Below, piece after piece: positions 26,870-35,790 of a stretch of 59,577 bases of DNA. The DNA lies in NCBI GenBank assembly GCA_024400565.1, contig JAKSMQ010000009.1, forward strand, positions 1-59,577. The letters run 5' to 3'. The notes under the pieces were generated by a model that saw nothing but the letters and a program-made list of their open reading frames with translations, was not told the origin of the DNA and did no database searches. How positions within the stretch are numbered: the stretch's first letter is position 1; every line of letters begins with the position of its first letter. The position numbers and the translations under genes were made by a program. Origin of the DNA: Bacteroidales bacterium. Its GTDB lineage: Bacteria; Bacteroidota; Bacteroidia; Bacteroidales; P3.

Positions 26870-26900
26870 AAAGCTCGGTCAGCCAAAGGCCGGGCTTTTT
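26870..26900 (+). terminator. Rho-independent terminator after the OmpH-like gene
   Basis: AAAGCTCGG pairs with CCGGGCTTT (9 bp with one G-U), followed by a T-run (CTTTTTAAG). It closes the plus-strand run that includes gltX. Confidence 0.8.
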
Positions 26901-26995
26901 AAGAATCCCGACTGATTTTCCCAAGAATACAACAAAAGTACCAGACTACATCTGCGTATAACGAATAAGACATTACCAAATCTCGACAGATTCCA

Positions 26996-28495
26996 ATGCC
27001 GAAAACATCAATCCTCAACCGGGCCTTCTTCCCCATCCTGATGCTGTCAACAACCCTTGCGTGGGGGCAGAGCCGCATCGTCAAGCCCACACCTGCCCAA
27101 GTCGAATGGCAAAAGATGGAGATCAACCTCTTCTGCCACTTTGGGCCCAACACTTTCACAGGCAACGAGTGGGGCGACGGACAAGAGCCCGACTCACTCT
27201 TCAACCCCTCAGCCCTCGACTGCCGCCAATGGGTCAGCGTTGCACGACAGGCAGGCATGAAGGGTATCATCATTACCGCCAAGCACCACGACGGGTTCTG
27301 TCTGTGGCCATCCGCTACGACAACCCACACCGTAGCCAACAGCCCCTGGCGAGGAGGCAAAGGAGACGTATTGCAGGAGCTCAGCGAGGCCTGTCGCGAG
27401 GGAGGACTCCGCTTCGGCGTCTACACGTCGCCATGGGACCGAAACCACCCCAGTTACGGCAGCGATGCCTACAACAGCATCTTCCTTCAGACTCTCGACG
27501 AAGTTCACACCCGCTACGGCGATGTCTTTGAGCAATGGTTCGACGGCGCCTGCGGAGAAGGTCCTAACGGCAAGCGCCAGCGCTACGACTGGGACGCCTT
27601 CAACGGCAGAGTGCTCAGCCATCATCCAAACGCCTCCATCTTCAGCGACGTGGGGCCCGGATGCCGATGGATGGGCAACGAGAGCGGCGTCAACGGAGCC
27701 ACCTGCTGGAGCACCCTGAATCTTACAGATAAGGAGGGCAACCGCTACGAACCCGGCAGCCGTTCTCCTTCCCAGTCTGTCCTCAACCGAGGCGATGCCT
27801 ACGGCCAATGCTGGATTCCCGCAGAGACAGACGTAAGCATACGTCCAGGCTGGTTCTGGAGGGCATCCGAGCACCCCAAGAGTCTGCAGCAGCTGCTGAG
27901 CATCTATTACACCAGCGTAGGCCGGAACTCCTTGCTGCTTCTCAACGTTCCCCCCGACAAGCGCGGTCTCATCGATGCCGAAGACTCCATCCGTCTCGTT
28001 GAATTCCGCCACGCTCTCGACACCATCTTCGCCCGCAATTTGGCGAAGAAAGCTACCGTATGGTGCAACGGCAGGAAGACCCGCCTGCTCACCGACGGCT
28101 GCTTCAACACCTATTTCCCCAACGACAGCAAACTCGTAGAGATACGGCTCCGTTTCCGTCGTCCGGTCACCTTCAACCGGCTGCTGCTCCAGGAGTACAT
28201 ACCCGAGGGCCAGCGCGCAGAGGCATTCTCCGTCTCCGTAAGACAGAAGGACGAAAATACCCTACGCACGATAGCCTGCGAGACAACCATAGGTTACAAG
28301 CGCATCGCCATCCTTCCCCTTCAGACCGACATCGTCGAACTCGTCGTCAAGGTCCGATCTTCGATGGCTCCGCCCCTTATCAATGCCATCGGACTCTACC
28401 ACGACCGCATTTTCGATGACACCCAACTGGCCGAAGAAACCATCCACCGAACAACCGACAATCTTATCAAAGACTGGATCCCCAGCTCCCTATAG
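26996..28495 (+). CDS. Alpha-L-fucosidase, glycoside hydrolase family 29
   Basis: This 499-residue exported GH29 enzyme cleaves alpha-linked L-fucose from host or dietary glycans. A signal peptide ends near AWGQS. The barrel includes INLFCHFGPNTFTGNEWG and ITAKHHDGFCLW, and the nucleophile Asp lies in FEQWFDGACG. The last 140 residues form a beta-sandwich of the F5/8 (galactose-binding-like) type that may bind sugar. It lies alone between a terminator and the adenine deaminase gene, with no SusC/SusD pair nearby. A periplasmic location is inferred, as there is no clear lipobox. Confidence 0.9.
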   Translation: MPKTSILNRAFFPILMLSTTLAWGQSRIVKPTPAQVEWQKMEINLFCHFGPNTFTGNEWGDGQEPDSLFNPSALDCRQWVSVARQAGMKGIIITAKHHDGFCLWPSATTTHTVANSPWRGGKGDVLQELSEACREGGLRFGVYTSPWDRNHPSYGSDAYNSIFLQTLDEVHTRYGDVFEQWFDGACGEGPNGKRQRYDWDAFNGRVLSHHPNASIFSDVGPGCRWMGNESGVNGATCWSTLNLTDKEGNRYEPGSRSPSQSVLNRGDAYGQCWIPAETDVSIRPGWFWRASEHPKSLQQLLSIYYTSVGRNSLLLLNVPPDKRGLIDAEDSIRLVEFRHALDTIFARNLAKKATVWCNGRKTRLLTDGCFNTYFPNDSKLVEIRLRFRRPVTFNRLLLQEYIPEGQRAEAFSVSVRQKDENTLRTIACETTIGYKRIAILPLQTDIVELVVKVRSSMAPPLINAIGLYHDRIFDDTQLAEETIHRTTDNLIKDWIPSSL

Positions 28496-28498
28496 ACC

Positions 28499-30121
28499 AT
28501 GAAACTGAACATCGTTGACCTCCACGCCGAGCAAATCTTCTGCGGCAACATCCATCTCGAGGAGAATCGTATTGCACGCATCGAACGTCTCTCCGACACC
28601 GCCGATCCTTCGCTGCCCTATGCCCTTCCCGGCTTTATAGACAGCCATATTCATATTGAGAGCACGCTCATGACTCCCAGCCGTTTTGCACCCGTAGCGC
28701 TGAGCCACGGCACTCTTGCTACAGTCTGCGACCCACACGAGATTGCCAACGTGCTGGGAACTGAAGGTATTGACTTCATGATAGCCGACGGCCGTCAGCG
28801 TCCGTTCCATTTCCATTTCATGGCGCCCTCGTGCGTGCCCTCCACCCCCTTCGAAACCGCCGGAGCCGTGCTCGACGCCAAGGCTGTGGCAGAACTCCTC
28901 CAGCGCGACGACATAAGAGGTCTGGCTGAAATGATGAACGCTCCCGGCGTACTGTTCCACGACCCCGAGGTGATGACCAAGATTGAGGCTTGCCGGGCTT
29001 TGGGAAAACCCATCGACGGTCATGCTCCCAGACTGGGTGGAGACCAGGCCCTTCAGTATATCAGCGCCGGCATCAGCACCGACCACGAATGTACCACTCT
29101 CGAGGAAGCCTCCGAACGCATCGCCATGGGCATGAAGGTGCTCATCCGTGAAGGAAGCGCCGCCTGCGACTTCGAACGTCTGTCGCCACTCCTTAAAAAT
29201 CATAGAGATCAGCTCATGTTCTGTACCGACGACAAGTATGCCGATGAACTCAGGGAAGGCTATATCGACAGCATTGTCAGCCGTGCAGTAGCCAAGGGAC
29301 TCCCCATCTGGAACATTCTTCGGGCAGCCTGCCTCACTCCCGTCATCCACTACGGCATCCGTCAGGGACTGCTTCGCGAAGGCGATATGGCCGATTTCAT
29401 CGTTGTGGATGATCTGCGCAGTTTTCACGTCCGCGAGTCGTGGATAGAAGGCCGTTGCGTCTTCGGTAGCACTCCCCTGCCCGAACTCGGGTCCTACACA
29501 GAGATTCCCAACCGTTTCTCGGCCACTCCCATTGACGAAGAGAGTCTGCGCATCGCCATCCCCGAGGGCAGACACAACATGAAGGTTATGGTGGCATCTG
29601 AAGGTTCGCTCCTCACCGGCTGCGAGATTACAGAGGCCACAGAACCTCTTATCCGACCCGACCGCGACATTCTCAAGATCGTTGTCCTCAACCGTTACGC
29701 CCCCCAGGCAAAGCCCGCCATTGCATTCATCCGCGGTTTCGGTCTCCGTCGTGGAGCACTCGCTTCGACCATAGCCCACGACAGCCACAACATCATCGCC
29801 ATCGGCTGTGACGACCACTCCCTCGCCGTTGCCATCAACCATCTCATTGCCTGCCAGGGCGGCATCGCGGCCACCGACGGAAAGCATACCGTCTCGCTTG
29901 CATTGCCCATCGCCGGTCTGATGAGCGACCTCGATCCCGAAAGCGTTGCCCAGGGTCATCTCCGAGTCAAAGCCAAGGCAGCCGAACTGGGCTGTTCCTT
30001 CGTTGCACCTTTCATGACGATGGCCTTTATGGCGTTGCCCGTAATCCCCGAGCTCAAACTTACCGACAAAGGTCTTTTCGACGGCACACGCTTCGCCTTC
30101 ACCGAACTCTTCTGCGACTAA
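28499..30121 (+). CDS. ade: Adenine deaminase
   Basis: This 540-residue amidohydrolase converts adenine to hypoxanthine and ammonia in purine salvage. The metal site is seen in PGFIDSHIHIEST, followed by VCDPHEIANVLG and the C-terminal SHDSHNIIAIGCDD stretch, all typical of the bacterial Ade (AdeC) type. The ATG lies only three bases after the fucosidase stop, so the two are probably cotranscribed although functionally unrelated. Codon use is strongly biased to C, which creates a long but meaningless antisense open frame across the whole gene. Confidence 0.93.
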   Translation: MKLNIVDLHAEQIFCGNIHLEENRIARIERLSDTADPSLPYALPGFIDSHIHIESTLMTPSRFAPVALSHGTLATVCDPHEIANVLGTEGIDFMIADGRQRPFHFHFMAPSCVPSTPFETAGAVLDAKAVAELLQRDDIRGLAEMMNAPGVLFHDPEVMTKIEACRALGKPIDGHAPRLGGDQALQYISAGISTDHECTTLEEASERIAMGMKVLIREGSAACDFERLSPLLKNHRDQLMFCTDDKYADELREGYIDSIVSRAVAKGLPIWNILRAACLTPVIHYGIRQGLLREGDMADFIVVDDLRSFHVRESWIEGRCVFGSTPLPELGSYTEIPNRFSATPIDEESLRIAIPEGRHNMKVMVASEGSLLTGCEITEATEPLIRPDRDILKIVVLNRYAPQAKPAIAFIRGFGLRRGALASTIAHDSHNIIAIGCDDHSLAVAINHLIACQGGIAATDGKHTVSLALPIAGLMSDLDPESVAQGHLRVKAKAAELGCSFVAPFMTMAFMALPVIPELKLTDKGLFDGTRFAFTELFCD

Positions 30122-30963
30122 GAAATTCTCCTTTGACACAACGTCGGCAAATCAATTCAGCCGGCAAGGCCTCATTGCCCCTGGTCATTGCTTTGCTGAC
30201 CTGATTGCCTGTTTTGATGAAGGATCCGACTTGTTTGATTTGTGCCATGATTCGGTTGTTGTTTTTGGGGTGTTGATTGATTCAGATGCTTTTTTAGGTT
30301 GATTAGGTTGTTTGTTTCTGGGTTTGATGAATGGTTCAGCTGCAGGCATTCCGTTGGGGAGGTTGCGCGCTATTTTCCTTTGCCGAAATGCGATTGCAAA
30401 AGTACGAATCTTTTCCGACGCTCCGACCATTCCCGACCACTCCCGACCACTATTCTTTTCAGTCCGTTTGCAGATGCCTGACGATAACGCATATCAGTCG
30501 GAAGAGAAGTTACGTCTTTTTTTTCATTAGGGTCGTAGCCGGCTACAGAAAGTGCCGTCGCTAGGTCCGGCATTTTGCAGATTTCGCCTCCCGATCTTCG
30601 ACGGACCATCTCTGCCGGTCAGCCTGGACAACACATCCAGGAGAGCCTGCGTTCGAATATGAGACGGATGTCATTCGTGATGGATTAAGGGTATACAGGT
30701 TTGTTGCTGACGGCACACAGATAGCATAAAGAGTGAGGGAAATCAGCCATCTACGCGTTTTGTGTGCTCTCTTAGTGCCGTCTGTCAGCTTTCTCCTCTC
30801 GGATTGAAAGATTTGATTATTTTGGAAAAACATGGATAACCCACTGGTCGTTAGCAAAATAAAGAAAAAATACATACCCTGTGGCGCAAAAAAGGTCCCG
30901 GAATAATCCATAATTGGCCATCAGACCATACGTTTTCTGTCCCGAGGGGTCAGAATTTTGGAG

Positions 30964-31125
30964 TTAGCCGTTACTCGAGTGTGGCCCCAAAATGGGTAAC
31001 GACATCTGCAAAATGAACTCTTGGACGTCTTTTGAGACCTGTTTTAGCAGGATTTTGATGCATTCCGCGCCCTTATTGAGCATTGTCATCTTAGGAAATT
31101 GGGGGTTGGTTATATCGTAATTCAT
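30964..31125 (-). pseudogene. Fragment of a mobile-element-type protein (tentative DUF3987-like)
   Basis: A 53-codon frame starts at the ATG at 31125 with MNYDITNPQFPKMTMLNKGA and ends at a TAA at 30964 after LPILGPHSSNG. The pattern (aligned prolines, an LPILGPH-type end) reminds me of the N-terminal part of large DUF3987-like primase/helicase proteins found on Bacteroidales mobile elements, whose conserved text continues well beyond this point. This recall is unverified. The sequence stops abruptly and nothing homologous follows, so I treat it as a truncated relic. Confidence 0.4.
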
Positions 31126-31172
31126 TGTTGTTATGCTTCTTTGAGAAGAATAAAAGTAAAAGAATAATCAGT

Positions 31173-31318
31173 AATCAGTTATTCAGTTTGATTTTTGAGG
31201 GTATCAATATCACCCATACTCAATATATCTATTTAATTATTAATTAGTTAAGTATTCTATAAAGGAGGGTTGATTACGCATTTTTCTAACTGAATAACTG
31301 AACAACTGAATAACTGAT
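31173..31318. repeat. Inverted repeat with AACTGAAT tandem units
   Basis: ATCAGTTATTCAGTT (31174-31188) is repeated inverted and perfectly as AACTGAATAACTGAT at 31304-31318, with a second partial copy at 31288-31301. The 115-base interior is AT-rich. It could be a long hairpin or the ends of a small non-autonomous element; no target duplication was found. Confidence 0.5.
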
Positions 31319-31964
31319 AGAAAGTCGTTTCTGGTTTGACTTGAGCTAACCACTTATCTCCGAGGCATTAAAACTTGAAGGAGATCGTTAATAAGTTCTG
31401 GAATACAGGTTTTCTCTACAAAGCCTGGCCCTATTGTTGAATCGAGGCTGACCATCCTGGCTGTCGGGTCTTTGTTGTTTTGGGGGCGCTTTTTGAAAAT
31501 AAAAGCCAATAGTTAATGCAAAAAACCAGCAGCTAATACCAACATGCGATCAGGGTATATTCAGGTTTATCGCCTTTAGCGAGGCTTGGCAGATGTGGAA
31601 TCGAGTTTTCCTGGGGAACTTGCTCACAAAGGAAAAGCTGAACTCGCAGATGCAGAAGATGCATACAACTTCAAAAAAAGCTCCGTCAAAGGATTTTCTT
31701 GTCGGTTTGAGTCAAATAAAACGAACCATCCAAAGGTTTTCTATGGTATTATTGTGGCAGGCAAACTTCGCGGAACCCTACGGGATTCATCTATTGACTC
31801 CGCAAGTCTCTGATGACTACTCGGCGTACCATCGGAGAAAAACAGAGGAAGAAGTGTGTTGCAAAGGGTGAACAAGACTGAACGTTTCGTTTGCCACTCA
31901 GGAAGAACCCAACGGGAACAAGTAATCAGATAAAGTATTATTTTAGGAGAGCTATCCGCAAAAC

Positions 31965-31994
31965 GAAAAAAGCCTGAGCGTATGCGACTGGGCC
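31965..31994 (-). terminator. Probable terminator after the LysR regulator gene
   Basis: On the minus strand an imperfect stem (GCCCAG against CTCAGGC) is followed directly by TTTTTTCGTTTT. It begins just after the stop codon of the regulator gene. Confidence 0.4.
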
Positions 31995-31995
31995 A

Positions 31996-32916
31996 CTAGA
32001 GCCGAATACCGAATTTGCGAAGGTGCTCGTCGAGCATAGGTTCGGGAACCACCTGGCACACAGCCTGACCTACTACGTTTAGCATCTGCTCCATGACATA
32101 ATCCTGACGAATGTAAAGCTGTATGTGGCGCTGGGGAACCGGGTCGACAAGGGGTCGGAGATTGGTGTAACGCTCGAGCCTCATGACATCGATTATGGTC
32201 TGAGGCGCAACCATGATGCCTCCGTTGGCCTCAGAAAGTGCTACGAGAGTGAAAAGGCTGCCGTTCTCGAACTCTGTCTCGTTGATGATCACCTCTTCTT
32301 CGACCGAATCGGCAATTATCTTTCTCATCTCATAATAGCCCCACACATGCTCGTTTTTGAGCAAAGACACCGGAACTTCTTCCATAGACAGAAAAGGATG
32401 AAGAGGAGGAAGGTAGGCGATGATATTCTCTGTATAGAGCGGTATGGCAAGGAGGTCGGAGGCATCGTTGTAATCGGGCATAACAGCCATATCTATCTCG
32501 CCACGACGCAGTTTTCCCAAGAGCTCGGAACGATTGCTCTCGAGACAATGAATCTCGACATCGGGACAGGATTTTCGCATGTACTGTACCAATGGAGGCA
32601 ACAGATAGGGGGCTACGCTGCTCGACATTCCCAGATAAACTTCGCCCTGATTCTGATTAAGAACCTTTAGCGCTGTCTCCTTTATCTGCCGGGTCATACG
32701 GACGGCAGCACTTGCCTGTTTGAGCAACAGCTCTCCAGCAACGGTGGGACGCAGAGGATTGGCCTTGCGGTCGAAGATGGGCAATCCTAGCTCCTCCTCG
32801 AGCTTGATAACCTGGAGGCTAAGCGTGGGCTGGGTTACGCCACAGGCCTCGGCTGCGCGACTGAAATGACGGTAGGTGTCAACGGCGACAATATACTCGA
32901 GTTGCTGAAGTGTCAT
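31996..32916 (-). CDS. LysR-family regulator, OxyR-like but without redox cysteines
   Basis: This 306-residue LysR regulator has an N-terminal winged helix (YIVAVDTYRHFSRAAEACGVTQPTLSLQ split across residues 8-35) and a periplasmic-binding-like effector domain. Overall it resembles OxyR, but the region matching the E. coli OxyR redox segment (C199 to C208) reads NEHVWGYYEMRKI at 188-200 and contains no Cys. Cysteines occur only at 25, 117, 124 and 287. It therefore probably does not sense peroxide by the classical disulfide. No dps or katA gene is adjacent. The gene is monocistronic, with a barrel protein gene upstream on the same strand. Confidence 0.82.
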   Translation of the reverse strand: MTLQQLEYIVAVDTYRHFSRAAEACGVTQPTLSLQVIKLEEELGLPIFDRKANPLRPTVAGELLLKQASAAVRMTRQIKETALKVLNQNQGEVYLGMSSSVAPYLLPPLVQYMRKSCPDVEIHCLESNRSELLGKLRRGEIDMAVMPDYNDASDLLAIPLYTENIIAYLPPLHPFLSMEEVPVSLLKNEHVWGYYEMRKIIADSVEEEVIINETEFENGSLFTLVALSEANGGIMVAPQTIIDVMRLERYTNLRPLVDPVPQRHIQLYIRQDYVMEQMLNVVGQAVCQVVPEPMLDEHLRKFGIRL

Positions 32917-32979
32917 AGATACTGAAAGGGTATTTGTGAACGGAAAAGTGGATGAAGAAAACAGGGGGATGAGGGTCGG

Positions 32980-34152
32980 TTAGCGAATCTTGCGGCAACG
33001 GCTGGTTCCCAGATTGTAGATGTAGCCTATCGAACCTGTGAGGGTACCCACGGAGAAGCGACCCTGATCGTAACTTACATGGGCAAAGCGCGATTCGGTA
33101 AGGGCGTATTTGAGGTCGAAAAAGAGATCGGACTTGGCACTCACTATGAACCGGGTAAAGAGGCCTCCATTGATAGAGAAACGCTTCTCGCTTATGTAAT
33201 CTGTACGGACAAGCAGTCCGGCTCCTAAATAGGGATGAACGGACACTTTAGGCAGATAGGCCTGACGGAGAAAAAGATTGGAGGCATTGAACATAATGTC
33301 GGCATGGAAATTGAAGAATGCAAAGATTTCTTCGGTACGGACAGGCTCAGGTTTGAGGTCGTTTTCGACCATATTTACCAGTCGACTCTGCAGACCAGTA
33401 ATCTCTACTCTCCCACTCCAATAGGGATTGATGGTCTTGCCAAAAGCCACTTCTGCGGCTGGAGCTACCTGTCTGAGACGCTGTCCGAAAGATTCTATAC
33501 CTCTGTATTGGAACGAGTTGAATCCCAACGCGCCAAAGCCGACCCACCAGTCGGACGAAGCGGTAGGATTGTCGGGCCGGTTCTTATTGGAGTAGGCGTT
33601 CTCGTTGATATTGTAACATACTCCGGCTGATACCATAGGTGCAAAAGAGGCGCTGGTGTTGCCGTCGAACTCGGAAGGATGGCACATAGCCTTGATTTCG
33701 CCGAAGAGATGGGTGTTGGTTCCGACACGCTGACTTGCCTGCAAACCGGCTACAATGGTAAAATCGTTATCGCCCGATCCATGAACTACGCCAAATCCAT
33801 AGAATGGGGAGAGAGAGAAGGTCCGGTTGGGATTATAGCCTGCCAGCGAGCTGAAGACATTCCACAGCATGTCGACATGGGCGTAGAGATAGAGGCTGCT
33901 GTTTCCTGAAGGACCTGCGTTGAGCATCGGCATCAACTGTCCGCGAAAGGTGATGGTGTTGGAAAGATGATAGCCAACTCCCAACGAAAGATGACCTCCC
34001 ATCTTGTCCATTAGCCCCAGATTGTCGTTGACAGAGGTGTTGACTCCTGCCGATACCGACACGAAGGTATTCTCAAGGAATGCACGCTGAGCGCTCAACG
34101 TCAGGGGGAAAATAATCAGGAGAAACAATAAAGGAACCAATCGTCGGATCAT
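32980..34152 (-). CDS. Outer-membrane beta-barrel protein, possibly duplicated
   Basis: A signal peptide (IRRLVPLLFLLIIFPLTLSAQ) is followed by about 365 residues of alternating, aromatic-rich beta strands. Two similar parts can be seen: residues about 25-190, ending in AGVCYNI, and about 205-385, ending in GSIGYIYNLG. Each resembles an 8-strand OmpA/OmpX-like barrel. It may be one 16-strand porin or two fused small barrels. I used the ATG at 34152; the in-frame ATG two codons upstream (34158) is equally possible. Function unknown. It lies between the LysR gene and the tig terminator. Confidence 0.7.
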   Translation of the reverse strand: MIRRLVPLLFLLIIFPLTLSAQRAFLENTFVSVSAGVNTSVNDNLGLMDKMGGHLSLGVGYHLSNTITFRGQLMPMLNAGPSGNSSLYLYAHVDMLWNVFSSLAGYNPNRTFSLSPFYGFGVVHGSGDNDFTIVAGLQASQRVGTNTHLFGEIKAMCHPSEFDGNTSASFAPMVSAGVCYNINENAYSNKNRPDNPTASSDWWVGFGALGFNSFQYRGIESFGQRLRQVAPAAEVAFGKTINPYWSGRVEITGLQSRLVNMVENDLKPEPVRTEEIFAFFNFHADIMFNASNLFLRQAYLPKVSVHPYLGAGLLVRTDYISEKRFSINGGLFTRFIVSAKSDLFFDLKYALTESRFAHVSYDQGRFSVGTLTGSIGYIYNLGTSRCRKIR

Positions 34153-34199
34153 TATCATTGAATATTGCCGGGATTATTGTATTAGGGAGCTGTGAACGA

Positions 34200-34239
34200 T
34201 GAAAAATTGCGCTACGCAGTAGAAAGCGCAGCGCAATTT
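34200..34239 (-). terminator. Rho-independent terminator after tig
   Basis: AAATTGCGCT (34204-34213) and AGCGCAATTT (34230-34239) form a perfect 10-bp stem. On the minus strand it runs into a short U-tract. It lies 22 bases beyond the trigger factor stop codon. Confidence 0.75.
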
Positions 34240-34261
34240 ATGGAGTAATCAGATTGAGTGA

Positions 34262-35614
34262 TTATTTGTAACGCTCGCTAAGTTCCTTGAGAGTAACTTT
34301 CTCTACCTCGGGCTTGAGCTGCTCGTTGAAGAGAGCGAAGATGTTATCCTGATAGAGCTTGTCTACAATCTGACGGACATTGTTGCGGTCGGAAGCGATG
34401 GTGCGTGCACTCTGGGTGAGCTGCTCATCGTATTCTTTCTCATCCTGTCCCTCTTCGGGCTTGTTGCCTTTAGCAAGAAGACCCTTAACGTAGTTGATAA
34501 CGTCGTCCTGAGAGGGCTCAAGAGGCTTAATCTTCTCGAGAGCAAGGCTGAGGAATTCCCACTTGATACCGGGAAGATATTTCTCTGCCCATTGAGCATC
34601 GATGGTCTCGGCGGTAACATCTTTCTCCCCACGGGAGAGGATCCAGCGCTTGAGGAAGTTCTCGGGGATAGGAGCATCGAAAGCCTCCATGAGAGCGTTA
34701 CGTACCTCGTTGACGTAGATCATCTGGCATTGCTCGTTGTTGGCAGTTTCCATTTCCTTGGTGATGAGTTTCTTGAATGCAGCTGCATCCTTAACCTCCT
34801 GATCGGGGAAGAGTTTCTTGAAGAGTTCTTCGTTTATCTCGTGAGGAGTAATGCGTGAGCAACCGCTGATGGACATTTCAACATCGGATTTGAACTTCTT
34901 GGCTTCTGCATTCTCGAGGTGGAACACCTTCTCAATTTCAGAAGGAGTGAAGCACTTGGCCGCATTGAAGACAACCTTATCCTCGTTCTTCTTGCCGATG
35001 AGGAGTGCACGAGCATCGTCGTCTTTCATCTGATCGAGCTTGAAGTTGATATAAGTGGTCATGCCGCCTTCTTTTACTGCACCGGTCTTGTCGAGTTCAA
35101 CAGCCTTACCATAAACTACGTCGGTAGCCTCGATGGTTTCGGGAGTCTCGAACTTGCCGTAGCGCTGACCGATCTCTTCAATCTGCTTTTCTGCCTCTTT
35201 AGCAGAGATCTTAACCTGGAGGAGCTTGGTGCTGACTGCATCCCATTTTACGTTTACTTCGGGAGCGAGAGCTGCATCAAAATAGAATGCAAAATCTTTA
35301 GCTTTCTCAAAATCTACATTGCCAGTCTTCTCATCGTTAGCGAGAGGGGTTCCAATGATATTGAGTTTTTCGTCGTCGATGTATTTGTAGAGAGATTCAT
35401 TTAAGATATTCTGGATTTCCTCGGCAGTTACGTTAGCCTTATACATACGCTGAATAAGACCCATAGGAGCCATACCTTTACGGAAACCAGGTACTGTAGC
35501 CTGACGCTGATACTTCTTTAAAGTTTTTACAACACGCTCTGCATAGTCATTCTCGGCTATTTCAATCTTAATTGAGAGTTCTAATTCTCCCAAATTTTCT
35601 CTTGTAATGTTCAT
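34262..35614 (-). CDS. tig: Trigger factor
   Basis: This 450-residue ribosome-associated chaperone binds nascent chains at the exit tunnel. The ribosome-docking loop is seen as GFRKGMAPMGLIQRMY near residues 44-59, slightly diverged from the GFRxGKxP of other phyla. The middle region, where the FKBP-type isomerase domain lies, is poorly conserved, as is common in Bacteroidota, and the C-terminal half is helical. A promoter box lies 55 bases upstream and a strong terminator follows, so it is a single-gene unit. Confidence 0.9.
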   Translation of the reverse strand: MNITRENLGELELSIKIEIAENDYAERVVKTLKKYQRQATVPGFRKGMAPMGLIQRMYKANVTAEEIQNILNESLYKYIDDEKLNIIGTPLANDEKTGNVDFEKAKDFAFYFDAALAPEVNVKWDAVSTKLLQVKISAKEAEKQIEEIGQRYGKFETPETIEATDVVYGKAVELDKTGAVKEGGMTTYINFKLDQMKDDDARALLIGKKNEDKVVFNAAKCFTPSEIEKVFHLENAEAKKFKSDVEMSISGCSRITPHEINEELFKKLFPDQEVKDAAAFKKLITKEMETANNEQCQMIYVNEVRNALMEAFDAPIPENFLKRWILSRGEKDVTAETIDAQWAEKYLPGIKWEFLSLALEKIKPLEPSQDDVINYVKGLLAKGNKPEEGQDEKEYDEQLTQSARTIASDRNNVRQIVDKLYQDNIFALFNEQLKPEVEKVTLKELSERYK

Positions 35615-35668
35615 CTTTTAGAGTTAGTTTATTGATATTTAATTATTTTATTTCAAACAAACAAAATG

Positions 35669-35676
35669 CAAAAATA
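35669..35676 (-). promoter_or_regulatory. Bacteroidota -7 promoter element for tig
   Basis: The complement reads TATTTTTG, an exact TAnnTTTG match, 55 bases before the tig ATG in an AT-rich gap. The -33 element was not convincingly found. Confidence 0.5.
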
Positions 35677-35790
35677 AGAAAAAATATTGACATAAATATA
35701 AATAATTGAAATATATTGTCAGTTTTCTATTTCGTTCCTTTCCTGTTTACGCTTTTTTGATTGAGTTTTTCTTACTGTTTGCCGTGAAGT

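Larger units (their letters stand above)
30122..31995. other. Gene-poor, decayed 1.9-kb stretch
   Basis: No intact gene is supported here. Visible elements are these. A TAnnTTTG box on the minus strand at 30397-30404 (TACTTTTG) lies ahead of a hydrophilic 54-codon frame at 30185-30349 of unknown reality. Direct CCGACCA repeats occur near 30421-30450. GTAGCCGGCTAC at 30535-30546 is a perfect palindrome. A CCTGGA/TCCAGG hairpin lies near 30.63 kb, and a longer imperfect hairpin pairs 30705-30715 with 30775-30789. A gene fragment lies at 30964-31125 and an inverted repeat at 31173-31318. Open frames of 75-92 codons near 31.6-31.87 kb resemble nothing I recognise. The composition differs from the C-rich genes on the left, which suggests remnants of inserted DNA. 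Confidence 0.55.

Noticed and set aside
28490..30139. 549-codon open frame on the minus strand covering the whole adenine deaminase gene
   Set aside because: It is antisense to a gene with clear amidohydrolase motifs; the frame stays open because of strong C-ending codon bias, and its product resembles no protein family.
30640..30675. GTTCGAAT word resembling a tRNA T-loop
   Set aside because: The flanking bases do not form a T-arm stem, and no acceptor or anticodon arm can be placed around it.
31593..31871. 92-codon plus-strand open frame in the decayed island
   Set aside because: No recognisable family, overlapping alternative frames of similar length, and no promoter; kept only as a note on the region.
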